NCBI GenBank assembly: GCA_001566295.1
Contig: KQ964255.1
Span: forward strand, 186,001-250,000
Direction of reading: 5' to 3'
Source: Microdochium bolleyi
Taxonomy: Eukaryota > Ascomycota > Sordariomycetes > Xylariales > Microdochiaceae
Length of the DNA stretch: 64,000 nt
Below, one piece after another: positions 21,855-35,221 of this stretch (positions within the stretch are counted from its first letter, which is position 1; every line of letters starts with the position of its first letter). Both the position numbers and the translations under genes were made by a program. The notes beneath the pieces were generated by a model that made no database searches, was not told the DNA's origin, and was given only the letters and a program-made list of their open reading frames with translations.

Positions 21855-22895
21855 ATGGCTTCTCCTGGACACAACAGGCATCCAGGACCTCCATCACCAC
21901 CACATCCACGCTCACGAACAAGCAGCTACGAAGGAATCAGAGAGGATATCTCCAACATCAAGCTAGAAGGGTCAGACATAGATCAACCAACCCCCAGGCC
22001 GTTGGACGACCCTGGAAACACTTCAAAACTCGAAGATAACCCATCACCTCCGACACCGTCCCCTGCGGTCCGGCCCCAACTACATCAAGACCCTACGAGC
22101 AGAAGACCCAATAGGACCCTCGGCACCATGAGCCAAGGACCATGCTCTTTCGCGGACATCGCGTACGCCTACAGGCTGTATATCCTCGACGACCTACTCG
22201 CGGAGCCGCAGGAGATTGTCCACGACTACGTGCGCAACCAAATCTACATCAGCCAGCGCTTCCGGCAAGGCAACTCGGTCGCGCCGATCGAGCTCTCGCA
22301 CGAGATCTGGGTCATGGACATCGGCACCGCCGAGATCATATCTACCATCGACACCACGCCCTTCTACGGCCCGCATTGCCTCGAGCTCCACGAGTCGGCA
22401 ACCTTCATCTCCGCCAGCGCCGAGCACGGCAGCAGCATCTGCATCGACCCAGACATGGGCATCGCTTACGACGCGCAGCAGCTCGCCGGCGCTAGCGCGC
22501 AGCAGGAGCAGCAGGCACACTATTACAGCCACTCATCCCCGGCGTCGTCGTCGTCCACGCACTCCCCGCGCAGCAACCGCGGCGGCAGCCGTTTGTCGGG
22601 GTCGTCATCGTCGCCATCGTCGTCCTCGTCCACTGGGAGAGAAGACTTCATCGCCGAGATCGACCTGCGCTCGGGTAAGATGCGCCGCCGAATCAACGTG
22701 CCGCAGGGCGACTCGAGCATGTCCGACGGCCGCCACATTGCCTTCTCGGCGCCGGCGATACGGTTCGCGAACCGCTCCTCCAGCAGCGGGCTGCCCGTCG
22801 TGCATGTCGAGGGCGACCCCGCGATCGAGGCGATCAAGGCGCGGTTTGGCGTCAAGAAGATATACGCCACCTCTCGGAACGTTATGCTGGTTTGA
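21855..22895 (+). CDS. Unrecognised protein with a Ser-rich insert
   Basis: Single-exon frame of 346 codons starting at MASPGHNRHPG, with good context (TCATCATGGCT). Upstream in-frame codons to 21744 probably belong to the leader. Residues 1-95 are disordered, rich in Pro, Ser and Arg. Residues about 96-210 form an ordered domain: CSFADIAYAYRLYILDDLL, VHDYVRNQIYISQRFRQGN, then HEIWVMDIGTAEIISTIDTT and HGSSICIDPDMGIAYDA. A low-complexity Ser stretch follows (about 225-265: SSPASSSSTHS, SGSSSSPSSSSS). The last 80 residues (FIAEIDLRSGKMRRRINVPQ, ending in KKIYATSRNVMLV) look ordered again, and the two 'EIWVMDIGTAEI' and 'FIAEIDLRSGKM' segments resemble each other as strand-turn-strand units. I do not recognise the family and propose no function. 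Confidence 0.65.
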   Translation: MASPGHNRHPGPPSPPHPRSRTSSYEGIREDISNIKLEGSDIDQPTPRPLDDPGNTSKLEDNPSPPTPSPAVRPQLHQDPTSRRPNRTLGTMSQGPCSFADIAYAYRLYILDDLLAEPQEIVHDYVRNQIYISQRFRQGNSVAPIELSHEIWVMDIGTAEIISTIDTTPFYGPHCLELHESATFISASAEHGSSICIDPDMGIAYDAQQLAGASAQQEQQAHYYSHSSPASSSSTHSPRSNRGGSRLSGSSSSPSSSSSTGREDFIAEIDLRSGKMRRRINVPQGDSSMSDGRHIAFSAPAIRFANRSSSSGLPVVHVEGDPAIEAIKARFGVKKIYATSRNVMLV

Positions 22896-24256
22896 GGTTC
22901 TGAAAGACTGAGGCGGATCCCTCACGTGCTGCATTGCGTTTTTGATCTTTCCGACAGGCGTTTTCCTCTTGGAGATATGCTTCCGAACTCTGCGGCTCGT
23001 GTTGGCAGTGCCATGCACACGCAGGGGTTTGGACATGCTTACACACTCTCTGGCTCATTAATGACCATGACTGAAACATCTCATATCGGAGCAATCCATA
23101 CCTTTCTCTACTCTGTATCATTTTTTATCCAGGGTTCTTTAAATTATAGTGTGACGGATCCACCCTGAACGTCGCAATTCCACGAGCTGCAAAGCAGACA
23201 ACATAAATCAAGTACGAGAAATACGAGAAATAAAAAGAATAGCATAGATGGTTTTCACAGGTTTCGTGACCAACCTGGTTTTCGGATTCTATTCGTGGCC
23301 ACATCCTGATACGTTGGGCCAACTTGACGCAACTCCTCATGGCACTGACTCGTGCTCGCTGACCGTTACTTGCTGCCAGGGATGTTTCATCGTCCAAAGA
23401 TACTCCATAGCGGATATGTCAACTACCTTAATTTCTGCAAGTTTACCACTAGATTTGCTAGTGGCCGCGACGCTGGCTGGATGAGTCAGAAGGAAGTGAC
23501 GAAGTGATCTGGTTCCTAAAATTTGTCCTGAAGTGCTTCAGAACACATGCTGGCTAGAGCTGTGGATGATGGTGGCAATGCTGGCCAGTTGGACACGATG
23601 CCACGAGCTTCTTGTGAGTCGGACGAAACTAGCCTCGGAAAACTTTATGATGCAGGCCTTTTGGCCATCATCTGATCTGATCTGGCCCATGAGTCCCACG
23701 TTTGAGTCTCGAAGGTTGGAGATGATGTCCCGGGCTTTTGGAACGTAGAGACCATGAACACCAATGAACATGATCAGTCTGCTCTAGGCTTTTCCCATGT
23801 GCCCATCGTTGGCCCGCGAGGAGTGCATTGGTCCGGCGGGTCCCTTTGGTCTATCTGCAGTATGACCGTAGTATGCGTGGGCTGCGCAAACGGAAGACAA
23901 ACGCGGCCGCCAAGCTGTGGCCAGGTCTGCGGGTTGCCTTGAGGCAGACTTCGTTGCCTCGCAAGGCTCCGGCCCGCGCCCAACCGCCAGGCCTGACCAA
24001 CCACAGTCGCAACCAACCACAACAACCTGCTTCCGCCAACATTCAGGCGGCCTCTTGGTTGAAGCGACTGGACACTTGAAAACACTCATCGGGCGTTTCT
24101 GCGCAGCTCTTTCCCTTCTTTCCGAAACATCTGCTCTTCAATCTGGTTCAACGCCCCTCCACCCTCCTCACTTACACCTCATCAGCCACTCACCTGTTTT
24201 CCCCCGGCATTCGTGACGAGACAACACTGTCCTTTTCCACCCGGAAGCGGCCCACG
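22896..24256. other. Intergenic region before the giant DUF3638 gene
   Basis: About 1.36 kb, holding the 3' end of the unrecognised gene (AT-rich 23090-23250) and the promoter of the giant gene. Frames at 23774-24089 are mutually overlapping and without motifs. The last 150 bp is pyrimidine-rich (CTTTCCCTTCTTTCC), typical of a fungal 5' leader. Confidence 0.45.
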
Positions 24257-27200
24257 ATGGAATCGACGCAGGCAAGTGTCTTCACCCACGTGGCGCTGCC
24301 TGCGCAGCTGCCGCAGCGGGCAGAGAAGAACGTCGTCGCCATCGAGTCCGCGCTCGTCGACTACCTGTTGCAGGCTGTCCAAATCATGCGTGGCGACAAT
24401 AAGGACGACCATGTCCTGGAGGCTGTCCAGCGTTGCCTCCGTCGCTGCAAGACGCTCAACATGGGCGGCCTTCTGGAGCGCACCAGGCTGGAAGCTGTGT
24501 TTCGTGAGCTCGGCAACGGGGATTTCCTCGTGCTGCGTGTCGCCGCGCAGAACGCAGGAATCCTTCTGCGTATCAACGAGTGAGTATTCCCTGGTCTTCC
24601 AGATGATTCAGCGGCCCTGGGTCTTATTCCTTGCCAATGCTGACATGACCATGTCAACATAGTTCGTCCGATAAGCAGTGGGCGATCTTCGAGTTCTTCG
24701 AAACCTCACCCAAACGCGAAGATGTCTTGCAATCAGAAACTGGCACGCTCTCTTGGGCATTCCCCGGGAGTGCCATTTCAATTCCCAAAGCGACCTTTCA
24801 CGATGAAAGTTTCATCAGCACCTTGTCCAGCTTCCTCGAGCAGGCGTCTACAGAATCAGCCAAGCACTTCGCGACGTACATCACGAAGGCGGGCAGCAGC
24901 GTATTGGAGAATCGCGACACCGTGGACCCTTCCTTGATCACGGCGCTCCTCGCTGCCATCCTCAACGCAAACGGCCAAAGATGCCAGGCGACCCTCCTGA
25001 AGAAGAAGGTACGCGACGACGTCTGTTGGCACAACGCTGCAAGCCCTTGGCGGCGCCTGCCTTACTGGCTCGTCCTGCGTGTCGCGCTCGCACGCTTCCT
25101 CTTGATCACATCCGAAGGCAAGGGAGAGCCTCTCTATGGCCGTCTCCAGTACAAGATGCTTCAATGTGTGCTGCACTGTTTGGTGCTCGACGATACCCAG
25201 CAGGACGTGAGCCTTGCGAACCAGGCTCACTTGAAGTCCAAAATTTGCCGTCGTCTGTACAAGCTTGATCGGGAAAGCGCCCAGTGGCCAGATTCTGTCC
25301 GCGCAGAGTACAAAGTTCTCGAGGCTCGACTCAGGCCTATCTTTGACCGCTCCATCAACGCAGCAACCAATCGATCCATGGAAGCCTGGCAAAGAGACAT
25401 TCCAGGCATGATCAAGTATATCCCGACATTACCAAAGAAGGCAGAGCCAGAGCATCTCCGCCTTCAGCTGAACCTTAGCCGTCCAGAACTCCTCGCCGCT
25501 CAAGAACGCTTCCAGCAAGAGTCGAGGAACCCAAGGCGATCGAGACCGTCACACCAAACCCGGTCCGATGCTGGACAGATTCGTGACATCGCTTCCCTTC
25601 ACACCAAGATCCTTGAGCAGGAAGATGCCCTTCAGTCTCTTTGCGAGTCTCTGCATTCAGAGGCGGATCATGACTCGACAGGGTGCGTCCGTCTGAAGGC
25701 GAAGATCATCAAGTACATGGATGCCGTTGGCGATCATCTGGATGGCAACGTAGAGCTCAAGAGCTCGTTTCTCCTGACTGTCTTCGAAGCCTGGGTCTGT
25801 CTTGACCAAATCGTCTGCCGAGAGATTCCACTTCTTCGCGACTTCCATCCAGGTTTTCACCCGCACATGCTGGAGGTGTTGCATCTCCCACGCTACTCTG
25901 ACATGGTGCGAGCTCGAGAGATCCAACACTACCTCCAGAGGCGCAAGGTGTCAGCCAGGTCAGATCGAACAATCTTCGACGATCCTCAGAACGGCTGCTT
26001 CGCAGAGAGGTACTTCAACGAGTATGACGACGGTGCCCTGATGGCGCTCCTTCTGGCGATTCGGTCAGACGCAGAAACTGCCAAGAAAGCCAAAGAGGCC
26101 CAGTGGCGAGAGTTGAGTGCACAGTTCGACATTCTCACCAGGGAGTACGAAGCCACTGCATGCGTTTATGTGGACGCAAAGCACGAGCACTGGCAGTGTC
26201 CACGGTGCCAGATCAACAAGCGCCGAAATCGCATGGAGATCCGGGCTTTCGAGGATCCCCTACCCGCGAATGAAGTCCTGGCGAAGACCGTAATTTTTGA
26301 GCTGCTGCCGCCAAAGACGGTGGCTGCCTACCGCGACGCAACCTGGGCCGTCTGGGGATTGTGCGTCGAAAGGAAGGAGCCCGGTAGTACACCTCGCATG
26401 TGCCTTCAGGACTATTCAGAGCTTAGAGACTTCGGCAGGGTCTGTGGCTCCGTGAGTCTTGCGTCAACGACAAAGTCTTGTAAGTTGGGTTTATTTGGCC
26501 TCCATCTGTTAGCCCCAAGCTCTCTACATCACATCTGCACCACTGGAGTTCACCGCACCCGACACTGACAATCCCGTTCACAGTCCTCATGACTCATTAC
26601 GCCACCGCTTCATTCCCCGTGAGCTTAGACCAGGTCATTCGGCCGAACGCACTGAGACTTGGTTATTACCACGCACCTTCCAAGACGTGGCCGGGAAGAA
26701 CTGCGGTTTCCGCGAAACTTGGACACCACTGCAAGCTATCTATCCCACCCTCATCGCCTTATGCGTGCTTGTTAGCCAAGAAGACATTCGCCAACGGAGC
26801 CACCTCCGGCGGACCATCTTCCAACGAGATCATTGCGAGCCAAGCAAGTTGCCCGACAAATCTAAGTGCTCAGGAGTTTATAACATTTCAAACAATGATG
26901 TCAGGCAAAACGACCCGGTGGATCACCATACTTGTGGAACTGGCGTCACCGAACCTCAATATGTCTTCGGCGGACTCTGTTGTGTTGCTCAAGCATCTGT
27001 CGGCTCAGCTTGGTCCTGTCGAACCCGATGACCCTTTGCGAGCTGGCATCGTACATTGCATATTCCAAGATCCATCCTTCTGTCAAGCCCTGCTACGGCA
27101 ACTTCGACGGAAGCTCGCGGATATCAAGTCCAATTGGAGGGAGATGCATCTGATGGAGATCATCGTCAGCATTGGTCTAAGGATATCAACACTCGCAGCA

Positions 27201-30200
27201 CAATATCGAACTTCCTGCGACTGGGCTGCCGACGCTCACCAACTAGTCGAGACTTCCCGAGAAATCACGCTGACCTGGATGCGTGATCTTCGCAAAGCAG
27301 GCCAGGATATCAAGGACGTGGAGGCAACCAAGCAAAATCAGAGCTACACATTGTGGGCATCGGTCCTCTGCAAGCGCACCTTTGCCGCTTTCCTCGAAGC
27401 CATGGGCCCTGACTTTGATTCGGACGACCTTGCTGTCCTTATCGAATGCTGTGCCACAGCACATGACAGCATGCCAGAGAGGGTTCAAGACCTTCCACCC
27501 ATCCTCCAGCAGTCACTCGTGAGCGACTTCAAACTTCAATACAAACTGAAGCGCCGCGTGGAGCAAGCATTCCTACAGTTTGGTGAAGATTCTCTGCTTC
27601 GTGCAGTGCGACAGTTGTGGCTGAGCGCAGACCTGCTCACCAACTTCGAGCTCGACCAAGATGACCGATCATGGATCACGGCGACCGTCCATTCGACCAG
27701 CCATCAATCGGCACAAAGCCTTCAATACAACTCGCTCCACGGGGTCCTTTTGATCGATGGGGAGCCATTGACGGTGAGTAATGTAGCTCATGAAAGCTAT
27801 GGCATTCATTCAATTACAAACTGGCTAACAATTACAAGCGCCTGGCCCCGGAGCCTCAGAACGAGGCAATCTTGACGGCACTCTTTGGAGTGCAAAATCT
27901 GCGGAAGTTCCCGTCCCGGATGCCGGGCATGAGCCATGGTTAGTATTGACTTCATCATTCGTGACCTAGCAGGTGGACTAATACTTGACCAGCACTGGAA
28001 CTGAGGAAGGGCGGCTACACGACACACATCGGCTTTTCGAACGGGCGGATGATCATCAGGGCAGAGAAAGGAAAACAAGTCATGGAACTCATGCCTCAGC
28101 ATTGTTTTCACCGGGACACCATCTTTGACCTGCCCGCAGAACTAGTGGATGACTGCTTCCATTGGCTAGATCTGCGAACGGGAATTCTGGAGATCAGGCC
28201 CAAGTATCGAATCTGGTGGCCGCACGACAGTCACTGGAAGATCGATGTCCATGGCTCCGTGTGCTATCGGACGAAGGGAAAAGGTCTCCGAGATGTCCTG
28301 GTCGACCCATACAGCCCGCTGTTTGCACGCGCAGCTCGACTCTTCAGCTTCTTCGAGTACAAGAGGTACCTCACCGTCTTCCAGCCAGCTCTCTACGCCC
28401 TGACAGTCGACATGAAGCGAATGCAACTTCGTTGGGCGGTCAATGATAGAAATGCGCTCCAATCCCGGCAGCTTTCGGTGCAAATCGACTTCAATCAAGA
28501 TATTGGCACGTGGTATGGTTTCCGCAGCGCGCTGGTCTGCCGACACATCGACAATCCTGATGAGCGCTCAGTTCTTGTGCCACTACTTGCCTTGAGAGCA
28601 CTGCAGCATGAATCGCACGTTTGGGTACAAGGCATCGGGACACATGATGCTTCCGTTGCCTATATATCCTACAGTGTTAACTCGGTTCTCGGCCGCCTCG
28701 ACTGTGTTGCCGAACCTGTGCTCGTCTACAAAAAGGCAGAGATCCACGCCCTTACTTCCGGCATGATGGCTGATCCACTCACTCGGAGGACTGGTGCCGA
28801 AGAAGCCATGAGCATCTTGTCTTCCGGTTTGGCTCAGCCGTGGACACCTCTTGGAACCATCCCAGCCAAGATTCTCCACGCCATCGCGCGCATATGTCCC
28901 AAGCGCGAGTGGTACCCCGAGGACATGAAGGTGATGCAGACAACGTCTTGGAACCCTGATCTTGCTTGCCATGCTCAGAGGGAAGAGTACCCGATCCTGG
29001 TTGGCCGCATCCTCGAACGGTCTACCCGTTTGAGCACGTTCAGGCTCGACAACCCCTCGACACTGCCACCCATTGATCATGGAAGCATCGAGCTCAATCT
29101 GCGAGCATTGAGAAGACGCGAAAAACATAGACGCCATACTGACACTGGGTTGAAATGGACGGAAGTCGCCGACAGCCAGTACCAACCTCGAGACCGGCCA
29201 CGAAACCATGGAAAGTTCGCTCGGGTATTTGAGATGACCTCATTGTTGCGAGAGAGGCCAAGCGAAATGCCAACATGTAGCAATTTAGCCCAGCTGCTTT
29301 CAGAAGCACTCACGATCACCGGCTTCCGAGAACCGTTCGACAAGCCAATCATTACGGATAGGCTCGATGTGAGCATCCGAGCTGACTGGGGTCCCTTGGT
29401 CAAGGCTGTACGCAGCATGGACACGTTCCGACAGATGTTCTTCGTCGGTACAATCGCTTTCGGCAACCACAACGAGAGAGAGCTGCTGCGAACACTAGTC
29501 GCCTTCTGTGTCTTTGAGCCTCTACGACATCTTACGTTCCCTGACAGCCCTGTATTCAGCAATTTTCGGCCTCACTTAAGTCCCCAGTTTGCTGTATTTA
29601 AGAAGCTTGTCGAGCAATACAAGGTTCCAGCTCCAGCGGTAAGTCCTTCCCATCTTGATCCTTGAGACCCTCCGGCACATTCGACGCCTCTAATGCCCCT
29701 GCCCAGGATCCTGAGCTGGCTGAGTTCGCCACGAACAAGCAGAAGAAAGCCCTCCGACTCGCCCGCGAGGCACATGAAAGGCAGGCGACCGAGGACTGCG
29801 AGTATTTTGCCCGCCACCTTCTGGGGCAGTGGCCGTCAGCGCCACAACCGTGCCTCAGCTTGCCCGAGAGGACATTTTTGCTCGACATACCTGCAGCATA
29901 CGCCAGTGTGTTATCAGAATGGGACGAACTCTACACGAACAGGCAGTTGTCGCTCTACCTAGATTCTGTGCAATGCATTCTCAATGCTCGGTCTTCAAAT
30001 CGTGTCACTGTTGGGCGCCTCGACTTTCACCCGACTGATGCAGAGTATTCGAGATGTGTCACCCACGGGCACGGTAATCCAGTCCTCTCGGGAGTGCTAG
30101 CTGCGATGGGCGTGGAAATCTTGACTTCAGTCCCCGAAGTCACGGTCGTGCAATCGGTGCAGTCAGATGCCATGGTATTGCGGCCCAAGACGAAGAGGAC

Positions 30201-33200
30201 CACTCAGGCACCACCCACGCAGGCCGAGGAAGAATTATTGGCTATCATTGAGACATTGTCAAATTCAGCTTCGCTGGTCCAGCATAATTACGCCGCAGAC
30301 CTTCGTCGCAGTCTCGAGGCCTTTGCAGGCAGCTCGATGCAACAAAACTCTCGCACCAACAGCGCTACAACACGGACCCTGCGGTCACTCAACCTCCGGA
30401 CCATGAAGATCTTCGAGGATGTATTGCAAGGCACTCTGTCACCTTCTCACCACTTCTCAAGTAACCAGGTCCACTGGCTACAGGCTGGACAGTTATGGCC
30501 GGTAGTTTCGACGATCACTTTGCTTGAGCAATTGCGATCAACCAGAGACTCCAAGATCGACGGCGTCGCAAAAAGCCAAATTATTGCATTCGGTCGCTCA
30601 ATCACCGACTTGCAGCGCGCATTACGCATGGAGAAGCACGAGAAAGCTGGCGATGCAACCCGCTGGCAGGAAGAGCACAGGAATCCTGGACATAGCAAGT
30701 GGGATCCTGCTGATTACCCCGACTGGTTGCTCCTCGAAATCGAGTCGGATATCTTGATCCGAGATGAGCAATTCGAGGTGGCACAGGCCATCATCGCACC
30801 ACAATCCGGGCAATCTAGTGTGCTTCAGCTCAACATGGGGCAAGGAAAAACCTCCTGCATCATCCCAATGGTTGCGACAGTCCTCGCTGACACGGATAAC
30901 CTCGTGAGGGTGTGTGTGCCCAAAGCACTACTGCAGCAGACCGCGCAGCTTCTCCAAACTCGCCTCGGAGGACTCGTCGGACGGCGAATGGGCCATGTGC
31001 CTTTCTCCCGCAGAACACCAACCGACGAGAGTACAATCAAGCAGTTTCATCGGCTACATGTCGGCTTACAGAAAGACCGTAAGTCGTCTTCAGCTCCAGA
31101 GACTCCAGAAGTGAAAAGCTATGCTAACGAAGCACACAGGTGGTGTAATGATTTGTCTTCCAGAGCACCAGTTATCTTTTGCGCTGTCCACGTCCCAGCG
31201 CATCCTTGATGATCGTGTCCCGGAGGCGCGCTTGATGGCACGAGTACAAAAATGGTTCCATGCTCATGCGCGAGACGTGCTTGATGAGAGCGACCACACA
31301 TTAGCCGTTAGGACGCAGCTCATTTACCCTTCTGGTGCCCAGACAGCCGTCGACGGTCATCCACATCGATGGCTTGTGGCGGAACAGCTGCTGGCGCTCG
31401 TCGAGCTCCAACTGGACGAGTTGCAACACAGATTCCCACGATCCATTGAGGTTGTGAGACGGGAAGCAGGAGGATTCCCGTACGTCTTCTTTCTTCGCAC
31501 AGATGTGGAAGAAGAATTGATCCGAAGGCTTACTATCGACATCTGCCGCGGCCATCGAGGCATCTTACCCGTAGAGAGCCTAGGTGTAGCTGATCGCCTG
31601 GCAGTGAAGGAGTTCCTCTCATCAGTTCACGTCCGACAGACTACGTTGGAGCGGATCAGTGGATTGTGCCCCGACCAAGCTCACATCCGATCAACGATTC
31701 TGGTCCTCAGAGGTCTCCTGGTCCATCGCATCCTCTTGATGGCCCTGAAGAAGAGGTACGGCGTTACTTATGGCCTCCACGAAGCTCGTGACCCAGTTGC
31801 CGTCCCGTTTCACGCCAAAGGAGTGCCCAGTGACACATCAGAGTTCGGACATGTCGATGTCTCAATACTGCTCACTTGCTTGGCTTTCTACCACAGGGGT
31901 TTGACCACCAACCAGGTTCGAGAAGCTTTAGGCTCAGTCCTCAAGTCTGATGATCCAGCTGCAATCTATGACAACTGGTGCGACCACGAAGGTTTTCCGC
32001 ATCATCTCAAGGACTGGCATGCCATCAATGCCGGAGACGAGCGACAGATCGCTGACATCCATCAGTTTGTTCAATTCAAGGTGCTTGTCATTGACTTCTA
32101 CCTCAATAACTTTGTGTTCCCTCGACACGCTAAGCAGTTCAAGGTGAAGCTGCAGTCCAGCGGCTGGGACATCCCTCTTCTCACTGCCGACACAATCAAA
32201 GGTCCTCAGGCAGGGTTCTCAAAGACAGGCCGCCATCTCACAACCGGTTTTTCCGGCACCAACGACATCAAACCCCTCTTGCCGCTCACAATCAGTCAAG
32301 ATGACATCCCCTCGCTGCTCAGGACGAATGCAGAAGTGCTCAGCTACCTGCTGCAGCCGAGGTCGCGTGGATACGAAGTCATGAGGCACAGATCTGGAAA
32401 GCGGTTGACGGAGTCCGACTTTCTCTACATGCTCAAGACATACAGGTACAATGGGATCCGCATTCTCATCGACTCTGGTGCTCAGATTCTCGAAATGACG
32501 AACGCCGAGTTGGTGTCAAAGTGGTTGAGAATGGACGGCCGTGCCAGCGCCGCACTGTACTTTGACGGTGATAGACCTTTCATCATGTCAAAGACGGGCA
32601 CAAAGATGCCCCTTTCTGCTTCACCATACGTGGACAACTTGAAGGAGGTCCTTGTCTACCTAGATGAGGTGAGTCTCGATGTCTCGATCCCCTGCAGCTA
32701 CCGCCTCGTAGTTGCTAACATCTTGCGCAGGCACATACTCGTGGCACAGATCTTAGATTCGACAAGAACGCCCACGCAGCACTGACATTGGGCCTTGGAC
32801 AGACTAAAGACCACACCGTGCAGGCTGCCATGCGACTCCGCCAACTCGGTACGACGCAGTCAGTAACATTCTTCGCGCCAGTCGAGGTTGATCAGAGCAT
32901 CAGAGATTTGAGTCAGAAACATCCAGGAGACGCCTTAAACTCGAGTGATGTGATCAAATGGCTAGTGCACAACACTTGCACCCTCACGGAGTCTCTCCAG
33001 CCGCTCTACTACGCTCAGGGCATGGACTTTTGTCAGCGCATGCAGGCTGCGATTGAGCATCCCGACTTTCTCTCTGACGCGACAGACCGTCAGGACTACG
33101 TTCGCGTTATCAAACAGACGGAGCGGCAGACGCTGCAACAGCTCTACGCACCTCAGTCCAAGACAAGGACCAAGGCGGACAAGAGCCGAGCTGCCCTCAC

Positions 33201-34590
33201 AGGAGTCCTGGACGATTACAAAAAGGAGCTCAATCAGCGACGCAGGCGGTTCCAGGACAACGGGCATGCGGTCCATGCCTCTGCACTTGAAGAGGTCGAG
33301 CAAGAGCGCGAGATTGAGCAAGAGGTTGAGGCCGTGCGTCAAGTCAAGAAGCCGCTGCCATGCACGCCTTTTGGCTTTGCAGGCCTTCACAGAGACGTCG
33401 AGAACTTTGCCAGAACTGGCCGCTTTCCCGCAGGCTCCGACATCTTCATTCCGGCCTTGGCATTTGTCTCGAAAACGTTCACCGGCCGAAAGTACAAGGT
33501 CAACCCCAAAGCTGGCTCGTCGAAGCTGTATGTCAGCACAGAGTTTACAAGGACCGTCAAGGCCGAAGTGGTGTCGACTAATGACAACTTCATTCGCCCC
33601 GTGCAATGGATCCTGTACTCTCCGGAGCCAGAAGTTGCTGTCGCAGTTACCCCTGAGGAAGCAGAGTGCCTGATACCCATCCTGAGAAAGCATCGCGGCA
33701 GAAAGGACAACGATGACCTGCCCGCGACTTATTTGCTGACGTACTCGGGCCCGACAACGCGGCGCATGAGGGCTACTGTGGGATCCTTCAAGTTCTACAG
33801 CATCCCGGCGCTACCACAGTCTTGGACGCCTCCTTCGTGGCTGAAAATCGAGGTTGGTCTACTCGCAGGGCGCCTTTACTTTGACTGGGCCGAATATTCA
33901 GAAGTCTGCTCATTTCTGGGCATCACTGCGCAAGGTCAGGGGATCAACGATGACTACGATGATCTCGAAGGTCTCACAAATTTCGACTCGAGCGAGCTCG
34001 ATCCGGCCTCAAGCAGTGTCGACCCCACCTCCGGCTCAGAAAGAGAGCAGATCCGACAGAGGCCATCAGAAGTTGGACCCCTGAACGGCACTTCACATGT
34101 CCACATGGCGACGAATGGCACCAGCGACGCCATCATCACGAAGCTCAGCCCCAAGCCCTTCTCGTTCGTGAAGGAGTGGCTGTCCATCAGACGGCGAGGG
34201 CAGGAGTTCTCCCATTCCCCAATGGGCTTCCTGTGTCTCCGCAAGCAGCTGCACGCAGACCACGTCTTCTTCGAGAAGACGGATCTCTCGGTGCGCCTCC
34301 AGGACCTCCGGCCCGGCACATCGCTGGGTCTCCCACAGTTCGACGGCATGGGCGACGAGGAGGCGGAAGCTGCGGCGGCGGGCCCCGCGCCCGACGAGAT
34401 CGACTTTGGCGAGCACGATCCCGCTGCCGCTCTACGAGACGACGACGTCCACGTCAAGATCGACTACAATGATGAAGATGACCTCGCGAGGTTGGCCGAT
34501 GACGATGACGAGGACGATGAGCATGTCGGTGGCAACGCTGAAGAGCGTCGTAGGCGTAGTGGCCGTGGCCGCGGTAGCCGTCGTCACTGA
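24257..34590 (+). CDS. Giant DUF6606-DUF3638-DUF3645 protein (fungal 'ubiquitinyl hydrolase'-type ATPase-like protein)
   Basis: Eight exons join in phase to 3278 aa: 24257-24579, 24663-26479, 26584-27773, 27839-27938, 27993-29638, 29707-31078, 31140-32668, 32731-34590. The N-terminus (HVALPAQLPQRAEKN, DTVDPSLITALL, VRDDVCWHNA) matches the DUF6606 pattern of giant fungal proteins. Motifs in the last third: Walker A-like MGQGKT (2069-2074), LDESD (2197-2201), a DUF3645 block with DFLYMLKTYRYNGIRILIDSG, and LDEAHTRGTDL (2657-2667), then QAAMRLRQLG (2690-2699). A CPRC pair lies near residue 650. The tail is acidic, ending in RRRRSGRGRGSRRH. Databases often call this family ubiquitinyl hydrolase; I see no clear cysteine-protease triad, and the motifs suggest an SF2-like ATPase (inference). 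The protein is probably intact, as all junctions keep phase and conserved blocks are in order. It converges with OTU1 631 bp away. Confidence 0.88.
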
Positions 34591-35221
34591 GGAATCTTGG
34601 AGCTGTTTGGGTGGTTTTGGGTGGTTTTGGAAGCTGTCCGACCGAGGACAGGAATTTGTTGTAGCACTCAGTCATACTGTAGGAATAACTTTTGTCTGGA
34701 AACCTGTGCACTGTCCATCATCGTGCTGCCAAATCTGGACCGTCTGCCACTGCTGAGCCTTCGTTCGTACGGACGCAGGATGGAATAAAGCCCTGCTGCT
34801 GCACACATCCGGGGCCTCTGCGACTTCTGGGCCACACCACACTGGAGTTCTGGTGCTGCAGCCTTTTCCTCGGGCCACCATGGTTCGAGCTGAAGACCAA
34901 GCCATTTCCCTTTCGTAAAGTGTCAACCGTCTTGGCGTCCAGTGGAAATGAGTCAAAGGGAGGTAAACAGGGGTATCTGTGATCTATATGCTACCATCTT
35001 CCAAATAAAACAGACGCCTTCAACCACGCCATGATATATGCCCTGCGCCTCCAAGAGCCGGAAAACATGCTTCGCATGCCAGATCACTCGCTTCCTCCAT
35101 CAGAATGGGCCATGAACATTCATGCGGCACTCAACAGCAACTCCGCGCCGGACGACGCCGCGCCTCTGTCGATACGCTCCCCTCTTCCAGAAAGCAAGCA
35201 ATGGTTCTGCAGCCTCCCTCT
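34591..35221. other. Convergent intergenic region
   Basis: 631 bp between the stops of the giant gene and OTU1. It should contain both 3' UTRs. AATAAA-like signals are present (TGGAATAAAG at about 34780-34789, and CAAATAAAAC at about 34999-35008). No gene seen. Confidence 0.45.

Noticed and set aside
32658..32734. DEAH at the exon 7/8 joint as the main Walker B of the giant protein
   Set aside because: It lies nearly 590 residues after the Walker A; LDESD at 2197-2201 has the expected spacing. DEAH stays as a secondary observation only.
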